A stretch of 64,000 nucleotides of DNA from Erodium maritimum (taxonomy: Eukaryota; Streptophyta; Magnoliopsida; Geraniales; Geraniaceae), in contig OY997591.1 of assembly GCA_963921825.1 (NCBI GenBank), forward strand, positions 49,125,825-49,189,824. Reading direction: 5' to 3'. A program made the position numbers and the translations under genes. Below the pieces are notes generated by a model, which saw only the letters and a program-made list of their open reading frames with translations, was not told where the DNA came from and searched no databases. Of this stretch, positions 46,281 through 58,873 are shown one piece after another; positions within the stretch are counted from its first letter, which is position 1; each line of letters opens with the position of its first letter.

Positions 46281-47424
46281 TAAAACAGACGTACCTCGGG
46301 AGTCGATCAAGTCGGGGTACTTCGCGTGAACCTCGTCTTCGCGTTCCCAAGTCCACTCATCCCCGTGATGCCTCCACTGCACCCGTACTAGGCTGATAAT
46401 CTTGCCACGCAAGACCTGCTCCCGTGTGTCCATGATCCAAACCGGCTGCTCCTAATAGGAGACATCGTCAGCCACCTCGATATCTGTCCACTCAATGACG
46501 TGGGAGGGGTCCGCATTGTACTGCCGCAACTGGGACACGTGGAAGACGTTATGAACTCTCCCAAGTTGCGGTGGTAACGCTAGACGATAAGCCACTGCTC
46601 CCACTCTGCTCAAGATCTCGGACGGGCCAATGTACCGCGGGGATAACTTGCCCCCGCTACGTCTTAACCGTACCAGCCCCTTCCTCGGGCTCACCTTCAG
46701 GAACACGTGATCCCCGACTGCAAACTCAAGAGGTCGACGCCATCTATCGGCGTAGATCTTCTGCCGACTCTGTGCGGTCTTCAACCGCTCGTGTATCAAT
46801 GCGACCTTCTCTGTCGTCTCTCTGACAAGATCTGGCCCCAGCAGACTCTTGTCCCCCACCTCTGCCCAACACACTGGCGATCGACACGACCTCCCATACA
46901 ACGCTTCGAACGGTGCCATCCCAATACTGGCCTGGTAGCGGGGATCCCTATTAGACACTATCGACACAGGGACCACATGGAGACGCACTATCTCCAGAAT
47001 GTACAGGCTGCTCAACTTGTCGACCGGATCAGTCATCCTCATAGCCAGGAAATGGGCCGACTACTACCCATACGGGGTCATGTCCCTTAGGCGATCTCGG
47101 TAGTCCACACATGAAGTCCATCGTGATATGCTCCCACTTCCACTGGGCAATCGGCAGTGGCTGCAACAATCCTGCGGGACGCTGATGCTCGGCCTTCACC
47201 TGCTGACAGACGAGACATCTCGACACAAACTCTGCGACTGCTCTCCGCATCCCGCGCCACCAGAAGTGCCGCCTGACATCGCGGTACATCTTGGTGCCCC
47301 TCGGGTGCACTATAATACGCGAATGATGTGACTCTCGCAACACGTCGTCTCTATAGTTTCCCGGCATGAACAACCCTCCTCGATACTGTAACCCCCAATC
47401 AGCACTAAATTCCCAGCCTGTCAC
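46281..47424 (-). pseudogene. Gypsy C2 integrase and chromodomain remnant
   Basis: On the minus strand from 47424: an H2C2 zinc region (ESHHSRIIVHPRGTK ... CLVCQQVKAEH) and the integrase core start (ITMDFMCGLPRSPKG, carrying the first catalytic Asp). After a break the expected SDRD motif reads SNRD, so the second catalytic Asp is Asn. The text then jumps from DPRY to QASIGMAPFEALYG: the segment holding the third catalytic residue (Glu) is deleted. The integrase C-terminal domain is well preserved (ADRWRRPLEFAVGDHVFLKV, HNVFHVSQLRQY). A TAG at about 46452-46454 separates it from a chromodomain-like tail (LVRVQWRHHGDEWTWEREDE). Integration activity is excluded by these losses. Confidence 0.92.
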
Positions 47425-47493
47425 TTCGTCACCTCAGACGAACCTCTCTCGGATCTCTAGCATCTCGACGTCCTCCGACTGCGCCTCCAACAC

Positions 47494-48968
47494 TCAGGCA
47501 AGTAGTGAGGGCGGAGCCACTAATGAGCACATGGCCATGTAACCAGTAATCTCCTCTAGCTCAAGCCCGAACGTGCTCAGTTCCCCCATCATGTCCCACT
47601 CTCGGACTGATATGCTAGCAAGAATCAGAACCGACTTCCTACTCAAGGCATCGGCGACCACGTTTGCCTTACCCGGATGGTAGTGTAGCTCAAAGTCGTA
47701 CTCCTCAAGCATCTCCATCCATCGCCGCTGGCGCATGTTCAGGTCTCGCTGGGAAAAGATATACTGGAGGCTCTTGTGATCCGAGAACACCTGAAACCCT
47801 CGCCATACAGATAATACCGCCAGCCCTTTAGCGCGAACACGACTGCTGCTAGCTCCAAGTTGTGGGTAGGATAGTTGCGCTCGTGTGTCTTCAACTGCCT
47901 GGAGCCATAAGCGACAACTCTACCCAACTGCATCAGTACGCAGCCCAGTCCTTCCCCGGACGCATCACAGTAGACCTCATACCCGATCACTCGCTCTGGC
48001 ACTACCAACACTAGAGCGGTAGTCAGACGAGTCTTCAACTCCGTGAATGCACGCTCACAATCCTCTGTCCACACAAACCCGACTCCCTTGCGCGTCAACA
48101 GAGTCATCGGCGCGGCTAGTCGCGCAAAGTCTTGGACAAATCGCCTATAATAGCCCGCCAACCCCAGAAAGCTACGGATCTCGAAGACACTCGTGGGCCG
48201 TGCCCACTTCGAAACCGCGTCGGTCTTCGACGGATCGACAAGTATACCGTCACGGGACACGATGTGACCGAGTAATTTCACCTTAGCGAGCAAGAACTCG
48301 CACTTCTCCAGGTTGGCATATAGTTGATGCTTGCGCAGTAGAGTCAGAATAGTCCTCAGATGTACCTCATGTACAGCCTCGCTCTGCGAATAGATCAGGA
48401 TGTCGTCTATGAACACCACCACAAACTGATCTAAGTACGGCCGGAATATACTGTTCATCAGATCCATGAACGTTGCAGGTGCGTTCGTCAGCCAGAACGG
48501 CATCACCAAGAACTCGTAATGGCCATAGCGTGTCCGGAATACAGTCTTTGCGACGTCCCCCTCTCGGACTCGCAATTGGTAATATCCGGATCGCAGGTCG
48601 ATCTTCGAGAAACATGTTGACCCTCTCAACTGGTCGAACAAGTCATCGATCCTCGGCATCGGGTATCGGTTCTTCACCGTAACCCGGTTCAGCTTCCGGT
48701 AATCTATACACATCCGAAGCTCTCCACTCTTCTTCTTCACGAAGAGTGCTGGTGCTCCCCACGGCGATACGCTCGAACGGATAAATCCCTTCTCCTGAAG
48801 CTCCTCGAGCTGACGCTTCAGCTCAATCAACTCTGCCGGCGCAAACCTGTAAGGCGCCATCGATATCGCTGCCGTTCCCGGCACCAGGTCAGTCCCGAAC
48901 TCCACCTTACGCTCCGGTGGCAACCCGCTCAACTCCTCAGGAAAGACATAAGGGAACTCGCATACCAC
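47494..48968 (-). pseudogene. Gypsy C2 reverse transcriptase and RNase H
   Basis: A 409-codon frame (48968-47739) holds [22 protein letters not shown] (41-60), [20 protein letters not shown] (78-97), [13 protein letters not shown] (122-134), and the catalytic FIDD (186-189). [12 protein letters not shown] has Trp where the family has Gly. The RNase H start [15 protein letters not shown] and [18 protein letters not shown] follow. A frameshift at about 47790 moves the rest ([36 protein letters not shown]) into the frame of 47790-47494. Most catalytic residues remain but the enzyme is split. Confidence 0.93.
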
Positions 48969-48980
48969 TCACGGTAACTC

Positions 48981-49771
48981 TCAGCTCTGCACATCCGATA
49001 CTTCCTCCACTGCGGACAACGCCGACAGGAGGATCCCGCTCTTACTACCCAGAATGCACGTCACCTTCGTACTGCCTACTGACACTGTCACTCGTCGCCT
49101 GTAGCAGTCGATATTGGCTCGGTACTTTGCCAGCCAATCCATTCCCAAGATCACGTCAAAAGTCGTCAATCCCAGTTCGAGAAGGTCACCAGGGCAAGGA
49201 CAATCTGCGACTCTAATTTCGCAGGCACGACAGACCCTAGTCAATGATACTCCACCCCCAACTGGGGTGTCTAGGAAAAGGGGTGGACTCAACGGCTCTA
49301 AGTTTAACCCCAACCTCTCCGCACAACTCAACGAAATAAACGAGTGCGACGCCGCGGTATCAAATAAGAATAACGCCCATAAATGATACAATAAACACGT
49401 ACCCTGAATGGTCTCGCGGTATGTAGTAGATCCTGGGGCCCGGGAGTCGGTAACTGCGTACACTCGTCCCAGTGACGCCTGCTGCCTCTGACCCGGCGCA
49501 CTGACTGCTGTATACCCAGATCTCTGCTGCTGTCTCGGAACCGGCGCACTCGTTGACGGCTGCGAAAACCTCGACTGCTGACTTTGACGAGGGCGACCCC
49601 TGGGTGACTGTACCGTACGCGACTGATGCGGTCGCTGCGCTGACGTTGCCCTCAACGACTCACGACACCATGCAATAGTGTGTCAAACCCGGCCGCACCG
49701 GAAACAGCCGGTCTCGTCGGCTCTCGACTCCGTGCCCTGGCCCGTCCTGCTGGTCGCTGGTAGCGTCGCGA
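48981..49771 (-). pseudogene. Gypsy C2 gag C-terminus and protease
   Basis: Next to the Copia B junction a second zinc-knuckle-like motif (CFRCGRV, stop, HTIAWC) lies at about 49671-49710. A 224-codon frame (49655-48981) follows, with a serine/arginine/glutamine-rich linker and the retropepsin. Its active-site motif reads FDTAASHSFIS, so the Gly of Asp-Thr-Gly is Ala. DVILGMDWLAKYRANIDCYR marks the protease end. Two stops separate it from RT. Confidence 0.88.
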
Positions 49772-51459
49772 TGTTAGTCTTATTGCCCGTAGTTCAATCA
49801 TAAATGTCCAAATGTATATATCATCATTAGCAATGAGATTAAAGCGGCTTTATATTACTTATGTGTTGGAGTAATATATCGATGTGATTTCAGATCTATG
49901 CCCACCATGCGAATAGAACCATATATCGAGATGGATCACACTCGATGGGTCCCTAGTCAATAAAGCTTCACTAGAAGCGACTAGTATGAAAGATGGCTCT
50001 TCATGACTTACGTTCTGTTAGTCATTGGAATGGGATTCCGGAGTCTGATCATAGATATCATGTGGGACATGATATTGGATGACCCGCCCTGAATATGTGC
50101 CATAGATTGAGTCATGAACATATTCAGTGTCGTAGCTTGTCATGTATCCTTGGACCAAGGAGTCTTTGTGATCACTATGCAGTCAACAACTAAGTTTGAC
50201 CTGAGCCTAACGTTGTCCGTAATAGGGCTTCCATAACAGCCAGGATTGGATTGGGGACGGGTTGCATGAGTGACACGAAAGACGGCTAAGGGATTTATCC
50301 CTCATACTGAGGTATGGGAAAGATATCGGTTCTCGTCCGTTTGATCGATAGTGATTGAAAGAATAACATGGCCATGCACATGATACTAGGTATCATATAT
50401 TCAGTCATCTCACATATCAAGGAACAGTGATTGAGAATAATAAGGATGACGGCTCTATGCCTTATCTCAATCAGGATATCGGAGATAAAAGGATAATGAC
50501 AGGAACGACGGAAAGGTTAGAATCGATTGGTTCGATTCGCTATGTAGTGTCAGGAAATACTAAAGTCTCGTTAGTTGCCACTTATATAGGATCAAGTAAA
50601 ATGGGATTTTACGTTGATCTATCGACATGCATAAATCTAAGGGTCACACCGAAGGATGAAACTCATTGACACATTTATGGAGAATGGCCAAAAGAGAGTT
50701 GTCTCGGGACATGACCAAAACTGGGTTTTGGGTAATGTGCCCGTAAGTGAATAGGACATTACGGATCAAGACAAGGCTTGGAGTCTTGCGATTGATCGCG
50801 TTGGATAATGTTGGACATTTTCCGGTATGGAAGGCTTGGAGGCGATAAGCACGTCAGGGGACCTCATTCGGAATGGCCATGGGCCATGTTCCAAGAGGCC
50901 CATGAAAGTCCCATGCAACCAAGGCCCATGGAACTAATTAATCAAGTCTTGATTAATTAGTATTAAGTAAGCAAGACAAGGATTAAGGTGTTGGTGATTC
51001 ACCACCTAACCCATCTTGTCTTGCCATACTTAGCACCATACTTGTGTTACTTCACACCATGCTTCACTCCTTACTTGTCCTTGATGGTTGTTGATGGTTT
51101 AAGTCATCTTTTTCCTACAACAAATCACAAGACAAGAATAGAAACACAACTTCTCTCCCTCTCACACTACAATTTCGAGTTTGGCACATTTCCTCCCTCT
51201 TGTTGTGTTCTTGAGTCATCTAAAGAAAAACTACGTGGCTTTGATTCCAATTGGATACGTAGGCGTCTTGGAGACTCAAGCCGATCATCGTTTCTTAGGT
51301 GTTCTCTTCCTTTTTCTTGAACTAGTTGGTAAGGAAACATCCATATTGTTTATTCTCTTGTGTATCTAATATTTGGTAGTGTTCTATGACATGGTCTCGA
51401 GTTATTTCCGCTGCAAGTATGTGCTCATACCCTCCATCGAGACCCAACAGTGGTATCAG
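49772..51459 (+). repeat. Copia B 5' LTR
   Basis: The LTR starts TGTTAGTC and ends CCCAACA. It carries a TATA-like TATATA (50583-50588), the GGCCCAT cluster (about 50876-50932), the palindrome (50933-50961), the CAAGACAAG/CTTGTCTTG hairpin (about 50970-51022), the constant-loop hairpin (51088-51123) and donor-like TTG/GTAAGG (51329). Confidence 0.94.
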
Positions 51460-51473
51460 AGTCGTGCTACCTT
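51460..51473 (+). other. Copia B primer binding site
   Basis: GTGGTATCAGAGTC matches the tRNA-iMet complement except for one C-to-T change. Confidence 0.88.
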
Positions 51474-52999
51474 CGGGATTCACAAGAGAACTTTCGGTTT
51501 TGCTTGCTAGTTTTGGTTTTGCATGTTAATTTGCTAAATTGTTTGATAACTTGTTTTAAATTCTTGTTTATGGGTTTAATGCATGAAAACTGAATTTTCG
51601 AAAAGTTTATCAAATCTGAAATTTTTGAAAAAAATTTGATTTTTCGGGTCTCGGGAGCGGTACTCTCGGGGAACCGAAACCGGGACCGAACGGGGCTCCG
51701 TTGGACGGAGCTAGGCCAAGCATGACCATTGGATGGTCAATATGCCGAGCTAAACCATTTTGTTAGTCATGACGAGTTTGGAACCGTCTTGACGAACTCA
51801 AAAATCAAATGTTCAAAAGTTTCAATTTTGAACGGTTTCGATAAACCGAGTATCAAAAAATTTCGAAACTTGGCAATTAATTAAACCGGAAAATCACATG
51901 ATGTTTGATAACATGCTTGTTTGATAACACGATGTGTGATGTGATGTTGGCATGGTGTACATAATAGCCCCGAGTTCGATTTAATTATTTATCGCTTTTC
52001 ACGGCCTGCGAGCCGTTAGAGTTAGCGTGTAATTATTTTTTTTTTGATGTGTGGTCGTCGTACCAATTATTTGTAATATTTATTAATTCCCGACCTGCGA
52101 GTCGTGTATTAAATTTTAATATTTTACTCAAGACGAAGAAAGGGCGAAAAGGTCATTTGGGGGTTTCTCGGGTTTTGACATCGGCTTGGAGTCGGTGGAG
52201 CTCAAGAAGCTAGTGGGAGTTAGTTTAGGGGGCTATTATCTACATATTTAACGCTTTATGCTTGGTTTAGTTTTTGCATGATCATTTCTATGTGTTTTAG
52301 AATTGCACGCTTAACTTAATTTACCGAGCATATCACCTCACATGCAAAGATAAAATTGGTTTTAATCATTGTCTGTGAGCCCTTAGAATCGTCATTACAT
52401 TGGATGTACTTGACTGGTTCGAAGGAAGAATTAAATTGGATGTAATTGGAGGCATCATTACATTTGGAATGTAGTTGATGTGCTCATCGCATCTAGGATG
52501 TGCCAAAAGTTTAAAACACAACCGGACAAGTAAAAACGGGTCATGTCCGATACCTCCCAATTATCAACACCTTACTACCTCCCCGTCCTATGGGTGTCGT
52601 GCGCATTAGCGGAGCATCCATGGGAAAGCCGGGTAGTAGGTTTGGACGACATGTGTAGGTGTCGTGCGCATTAACGGAGCACCCACATAGTGACGGGCCA
52701 TAGTTGAAAATTGGTGGACCCGACTACGATTCTCAGCCTGAGGTTGAGCTAGGGTATCAGATAGGGTAAGCCGTGTACATGAGTACATACCCTAGCCAAG
52801 AGTCAGATTGGATGTGATTGGATGAAGTCCTACCTACATAGCTCGATTAAGTGGTGAGCATTAGTTCAGCTTAATCGGGTGAATCAAGGATCTTGGTTTT
52901 AGATTCTAAAGATTTAGAATCAATTGGTTGGTGTTTGAACTTGATCTTCATAAAATTTATTCAGTTTACTAATTATATTTTGTTTGTCGTGTAGATCAA
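51474..52999 (+). other. Copia B 5' leader with TGG-loop hairpins
   Basis: Hairpins lie at 52391-52414, 52429-52447, 52453-52480 and 52477-52493. Two GGTGTCGTGCGCATTA units lie at about 52591 and 52660. An acceptor-like TTGTCGTGTAG ends at 52994, five bases before the ATG. No coding sequence is seen. Confidence 0.75.
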
Positions 53000-55900
53000 A
53001 TGGCAAGTACTTCAGCGAACAATAGTAGTTTGTCACTAAAAACCATTCTTGATAGGATCAAGCTAAGTGGGACAAACTACTTGGACTGGGCCAGAAACTT
53101 GAGGATAGTCCTCAAATTCGAGCGCAAAGAATATGTCCTAGACCAGGCTATCCCTGAGAAGCCAGCTAATAATGCCATTAGGGCCGTTAAGGATGCATAC
53201 CAAAAGCACCTTAGCGATTCTATAGATGTGGCATGTATTATGCTGGGCTGCATGGAGTCTGATCTCCAAGACCAGTTCATGGAGTACTCTGATGACCCCT
53301 ATACTATGATGGGGATCATAAAGGGTATGTTCAAGGAAAGGGCACGCATCGTGAGATACAATGTCCTTAATGAACTTCTCTCCTGCAAAATGTCAGCAGG
53401 AGTCTCCGTGTGTCCTCATGTCCTAAAAATGAAGGTGCATCTCGAACATCTTAATCGACTGGGTCTTAAGATAGAGAACAATATGGCAGCGGATGTGGTT
53501 CTGCGTTCCCTTCCTCGTTCATATGCTACGTTCGTCATGAACTATCATATGCACGATATGGACAAGACCATTTCAGAGTTGCATGGAATGTTGGTAACTG
53601 CTGAAAAGAACGTCAAGGATCAGGGATCCAAGGATGTTCTGATGGTCAGACAGGGAAACAGTTTCAAGAATAAGGGAACTGTTAGTGGTAAGGGCAAGGC
53701 CCCTATGCACTTGGCAGGAAAGATGAGGCATCCGAAGCTTCCTAACCCTCCTAGGACCGGGGAGTCCTCAAGGAAGGGGAAGGAGGTCGAGAATGTCTGC
53801 TTCTACTGTCAACAGCCTGGTCACTGGAAGAAAGATTGCAGGAAGTTTCTGGATGATCTGAAGAAGGGCGGTGGGACTGCGCCTTCATCAAGTATTTTCT
53901 TTATAGAGCTAAATCTCACTACTTCCAAAGATTCATGGGTATTGGATACCGGGGCTGAATCTCACATTTGTACTAATGTGCAGTTGCTGGAAGGTAGGAG
54001 AAGCTTGAAGAAGGACGAGGTGGACCTCAGAGTGGGCAACAAGACTAGAGTTGTGGCGACTGCTGTAGGATCCATAAGTCTTCTTTTGCCAAGTGGGCTA
54101 GTTTTTGTTTTGAACAATGTATATTGTGTACCTACTTTTAGTAGGAGTATTGTATCTATTTCTTTGTTGGACAAGGAATGATACAATTTTGATGTTGGAA
54201 ATTGGATTTTCAATATTTTATGAAATGATATATTTTATGCTAGCGCCAAAATGGTTGGAGGATTGTACATATTGGATATGGATAACAATGCCTCAAGCTC
54301 TATATATAATGTAAATACCAAGAGGTCTAAGTCCAATGATTTAGACCAAACTTTGTTATGGCACTGTCGTTTAGGCCACATAAACGAGAAACACATATCA
54401 ACACTTCACAAGTATGGACTTCTTAGTCCATTCGAATTTCATTCGATTGATAGATGCGAATCTTGTTTGATGGGAAAACTGACTAAAGCGCCCTTCATCG
54501 GTCGCGGTGAAAGGGCGGGTGACTCGGATGTGTGTGGACCAATGAGCACACTTGCCAGGAGGGGTTTTAGCTACTTTATCACATTTACTGACGACTTCAG
54601 TAGATATGGTTATGTCTATTTAATGAGACATAAGTCTGAAGCTTTTGATAAATTCAAAGAGTTTAAGACTGAAGTAGAAAACCAGCTCGGGAAAAGTATT
54701 AAAGCACTTCGATCAGATCGAGGTGGAGAATACTTGACCACAGAGTTTTTAGATCATCTAGCAGAAAGTGGGATCCTTTCGGAATGGACTCCTCCCGGAA
54801 CACCACAATTGAATGGTGTGTCCGAACGGAGAAATCGAACTTTATTGGATATGGTCCGGTCCATGATTAGTGGGACTAATCTCCCAATCTCTTTCTGGGG
54901 TTATGCTCTGGAGACGACCACATTCATTTTGAATCGGGCTCCGACGAAGGTTGTGGAAGGGACACCATTTGAGAAATGGCGCGGGAGAAAGCCCGTTTTG
55001 TCCTTCCTAAAGGTTTGGGGTTGCGAGGCTTATGTGAAACGTTTAGTTCCGACTAAGCTCGAACCAAGATCTGATAAATGCACATTCGTTGGGTATCCCA
55101 AAGAAACAATGGGGTACTACTTCTACAAACCCAGCGAGAACACGGTGTTCGTCGCTCGGGGTGGGGTCTTTATGGAAAGGGAGTTTATTTCCAAAGACGT
55201 CAGTGGGAGGGCTGTACATCTAGAAGAAATTCAAGGTGGTACAGATCCAACTGATCCACTGGACAACCCTGTAGAAGAGCCTGAGATGGTCGTAGAGCAA
55301 GGACCAGTTCCTGCAACAATTCCAGAAGGTCCAAGGTGATCTGAAAGGGTTAGTCGTCCACCTCCGAGATATGGTTACTTTGTGTCTGGAGGTGACGGTG
55401 AGCTTGTGGTGGATCACGATGATCCAGCTACATTTCAGGAAGCTGTGGACGTACCCGACTCTGAGTTATGGCTGGGAGCCATGAGGGAGGAAATGCAATC
55501 CATGTCGGACAACCAAGTCTGGGAACTGGTTGATCCCATCGGTGGTGTAAGAACCATCGGATGCAAATGTATCTTTAAGGTGAAGATGGACATGGAAGGA
55601 AACCCTCAGACCTACAAAGCCCGACTGGTGGCGAAAGGTTATAGGCAGATCCAAGGGATTGACTATGAGGAAACCTTTTCCCCAGTGGCTATGGTCAAAT
55701 CTATCCGAATTCTTCTTGCCATAGCTACATATCACGATTACGAGATATGGCAAATGGATGTCAAAACCGCTTTCCTAAACGGAAATTTGTCGGAGGACGT
55801 TTATATGTCTCAACTCGAAGGTTTTGTCGATCCGAAGAATAAGGGAAAGATTTGTAAGTTGTTGAAATCCATTTATGGATTGAAACAAGCTTCTCGGAGT

Positions 55901-56998
55901 TGGAACCTTCGTTTTGATGAAGCTGTAATTGGATTTGGCTTTATAAAGAATGAAGATGAACCTTGCGTTTACAAGAAGGCAAATGGGGGTAAGATTACCT
56001 TTCTGGTGTTGTATGTCGATGACATACTACTCATTGGAAACGACATCCCAAACTTGCACTAGACTAAAGCTTGGTTAGGGAAGTGTTTTTCAATGAAAGA
56101 CTTAGGCGATGCCGCTTATATCTTAGGGATTAAGATATATAGAGATCGCACCAAGAGGGTCTTGGGTTTAAGTCAAAGCACCTATGTGAACAAGGTATTG
56201 AGTAGGTTCTCAATGCTTGATTCCAAGAAAGGACTCTTACCCGCACGTCATGGCGTTCATCTTAGCAAGACTCAGTGTCCTAAGACACCTGATGAGCTGA
56301 AAAGGATGATGCGAATCCCATACGCTTCGGCGGTAGGATCGATCATGTATTCCATGATATGCACGAGACCGGATGTCTCATATGCCTTGAGTTGTACCAG
56401 CAGACATCAGTCTAACCCTGGTGAGGAACACTGGATAGCGGTCAAAGTGATTCTCAAATATTTGAGAAGAACTAAGGACGCGTTTCTAGTGTACGGGGGA
56501 AAAGATGACTCTGAACTAGTTGTTAATGGATATGTAGACGGTAGTTTCCAGACAGATCCAGATGACTTTAGAAGTCAGTCAGGATATGTGTTCACGCTGA
56601 ATGGCGGAGCTTTCAGCTGGAAGAGCGTGAAGCAAGACACCGTCGCTGACTCCACGACAAAGGCCGAGTACATAGCGGCTGTAGAGGCGGCTGTGTGGAT
56701 TAGGAAGTTCACGGCAGGATTGGGTGTAATCAAAAACCCATCCAGCCCGGTGAACCTATTTTGCGACAACACAGGGGCTATTGCGCAAGCTAAAGAGCCC
56801 AGATCGCATAACAAATCCAAACATGTACTGCGGTGATATCACCTCATCAGAGAGATACTGAACCGAGACGATGTGAAGATCACCTATATTTCAACTGATG
56901 ATAACATAGCCGACCCGTTGACTAAGGCACTATCGTTGCCTAAACATGAGAGGCATGTAAGGTCAATGGGAATAGATTGGAGTTTAGATTGGAACTAG
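53000..56998 (+). pseudogene. Copia B gag-pol, five in-frame stops
   Basis: The domain order is as in Copia A: gag, zinc knuckle CFYCQQPGHWKKDC (about 53797-53838), protease WVLDTGAESHIC, pre-integrase, integrase, RT with YVDD (about 56011-56022), and RNase H to the natural end at 56996-56998. In-frame stops lie near 54179, 54221, 55337, 56060 and 56834; two read TGA where Copia A has CGA (Arg). Between GERAGD and SDVCGP six codons are missing near 54522 without loss of frame. The RNase H end here is in frame, so it shows what Copia A lost. No stop-free polyprotein is possible. Confidence 0.93.
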
Positions 56999-57012
56999 GG
57001 CAAGTGGGAGAT
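56998..57012 (+). other. Copia B polypurine tract
   Basis: GGGCAAGTGGGAGAT lies directly before the 3' LTR, overlapping the last base of the gag-pol stop. Confidence 0.88.
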
Positions 57013-58873
57013 TGTTAGTCTTAGTGCACGTAGTTCAATCATAAATGTCCAAATGTATATATCATCATTAGCAATGAGATTAAAGCGGCTTTATATTACT
57101 TATGTGTTGGAGTAATATATCGATGTGATTTCTGATCTATGCCCACCATGCGAATAGAACCATAGATCGAGATGGATCACTCTCGATGGGTCCCTAGTCA
57201 ATAAAGCTTCACTAGAAGCGACTAGTATGAAAGATGGCTCTTCATGGCTTACGTTGTATTAGTCATTGGAATGGGATTCTGGAGTCTGATCATAGATATC
57301 ATGTGGGACATGATATTGGACGACCCGCCCTGAATATGTGCCATAGATTGAGTCATGAACATATTCAATGTCGTAGCTTGTCATGTATCCTTAGACCAAG
57401 AAGTCTTTGTGATCACTATGCAGTCAACAACTAAGTTTGACTTGAGCCTAACGTTGTCCGTAACAGGGCTTCCATAACGGCCAGGATTGGGACATGATAT
57501 TGGACGACCCGCCCTGAATATGTGCCATAGATTGAGTCATGAACATATTCAATGTCGTAGCTTGTCATGTATCCTTAGACCAAGGAGTCTTTGTGATCAC
57601 TATGCAGTCAACAACTAAGTTTGACCTGAGCCTAACGTTGTTCGTAACAGGGCTTCCATAACGACCAGGATTGGCTTGGGGATGGGTTGCATGAGTGACA
57701 CAAAAGACGGCTAAGGGATTTATCCCTCATACTAAGGTATGGGAAAGATATCGGTTCTCGGCCGCTTGATCGAGAGTGACTGAAAGAATAGCATGGCCAT
57801 GCACATGATACTAGGTATCATATATTCAGTCATCTCACATATCAAGGAACAATGATTGAGAATAATAAGGATGACGGCTCTATGCCTTATCTCAATCAGG
57901 ATATCGGAGATAAAAGGATAATGACAGGGATGACAGAAAGGTTAGAATCGATTGGTTCGATTCGCTATGTAGTGTCAGACAATACTAAAGTCTCGTTAGT
58001 TGTCACTTATATAGGATCAAGTAAAATGGGATTTTACGTTGATCAATCGACATGCATAAACCTAAGGGTCACACCGAAGGATGAAACTCATTGACACATT
58101 TATGGAGAATAGCCAAAAGAGAGTTGTCTCGGGACATGGCCAAAACTGGGTTTTGGGTAATGTGCCCGTAAGTGAATAGGACATTACGGATCAAGACAAG
58201 GCTTGGAGTCTTGGGATTGATCGCGTTGGATAATGTTGGACATTTCCGGTATGGAAGGCTTGGAGGCGATGAGCACGTCCTGGGACCTCGTTGGGAATGG
58301 CCATGGGCCATGTTCCAAGAGGCCCATGAAAGGCCCATGCAACCAAGGCACATGGAACTAATTAATCAAGTCTTGATTAATTAGTACTAAGTAAGCAAGA
58401 CAAGGATTAAGGTGTTGGTGATTCACCACCTAACCCATCTTGTCTTTCCATACTTAGCACCATACTTGTCTTACTTCACACCATGCTTCACACCTTAGTT
58501 GTCCTTGATGGTTGTTGATGGTTTAAGTCATCTTTTTCCTACAACAAATCACAAGACAAGAATAGAAACACAACTTCTCTACCTCTCACACTACAATTTC
58601 GAGTTTGGCACATTTCCTCCCTCTTGTTGTGTTCTTGAGTCATCTAAAGAAGAACTATGTGGCTTTGATTCCAATTGGATACGTAGGCGTCTTGGAGACT
58701 CAAGCCGATCATCGTTTCTTTGGTGTTCTCTTCCTTTTTCCTGAACTAGTTGGTAAGGAAACATCCATATTGTTTATTTTCTTGTGTATCTAATATTTGG
58801 TAGTGTTCTATGACATGGTCTCGAGTTATTTCCGCTGCAAGTATGTGTTCATACCCTCCATCGAGACCCAACA
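57013..58873 (+). repeat. Copia B 3' LTR with 184-bp tandem duplication
   Basis: GGGACATGATATTGGACGAC begins at 57305 and again at 57489. The intervening 184 bases are repeated, which explains the extra length. The palindrome is at 58357-58385 and the constant-loop hairpin at 58512-58547. Confidence 0.93.
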
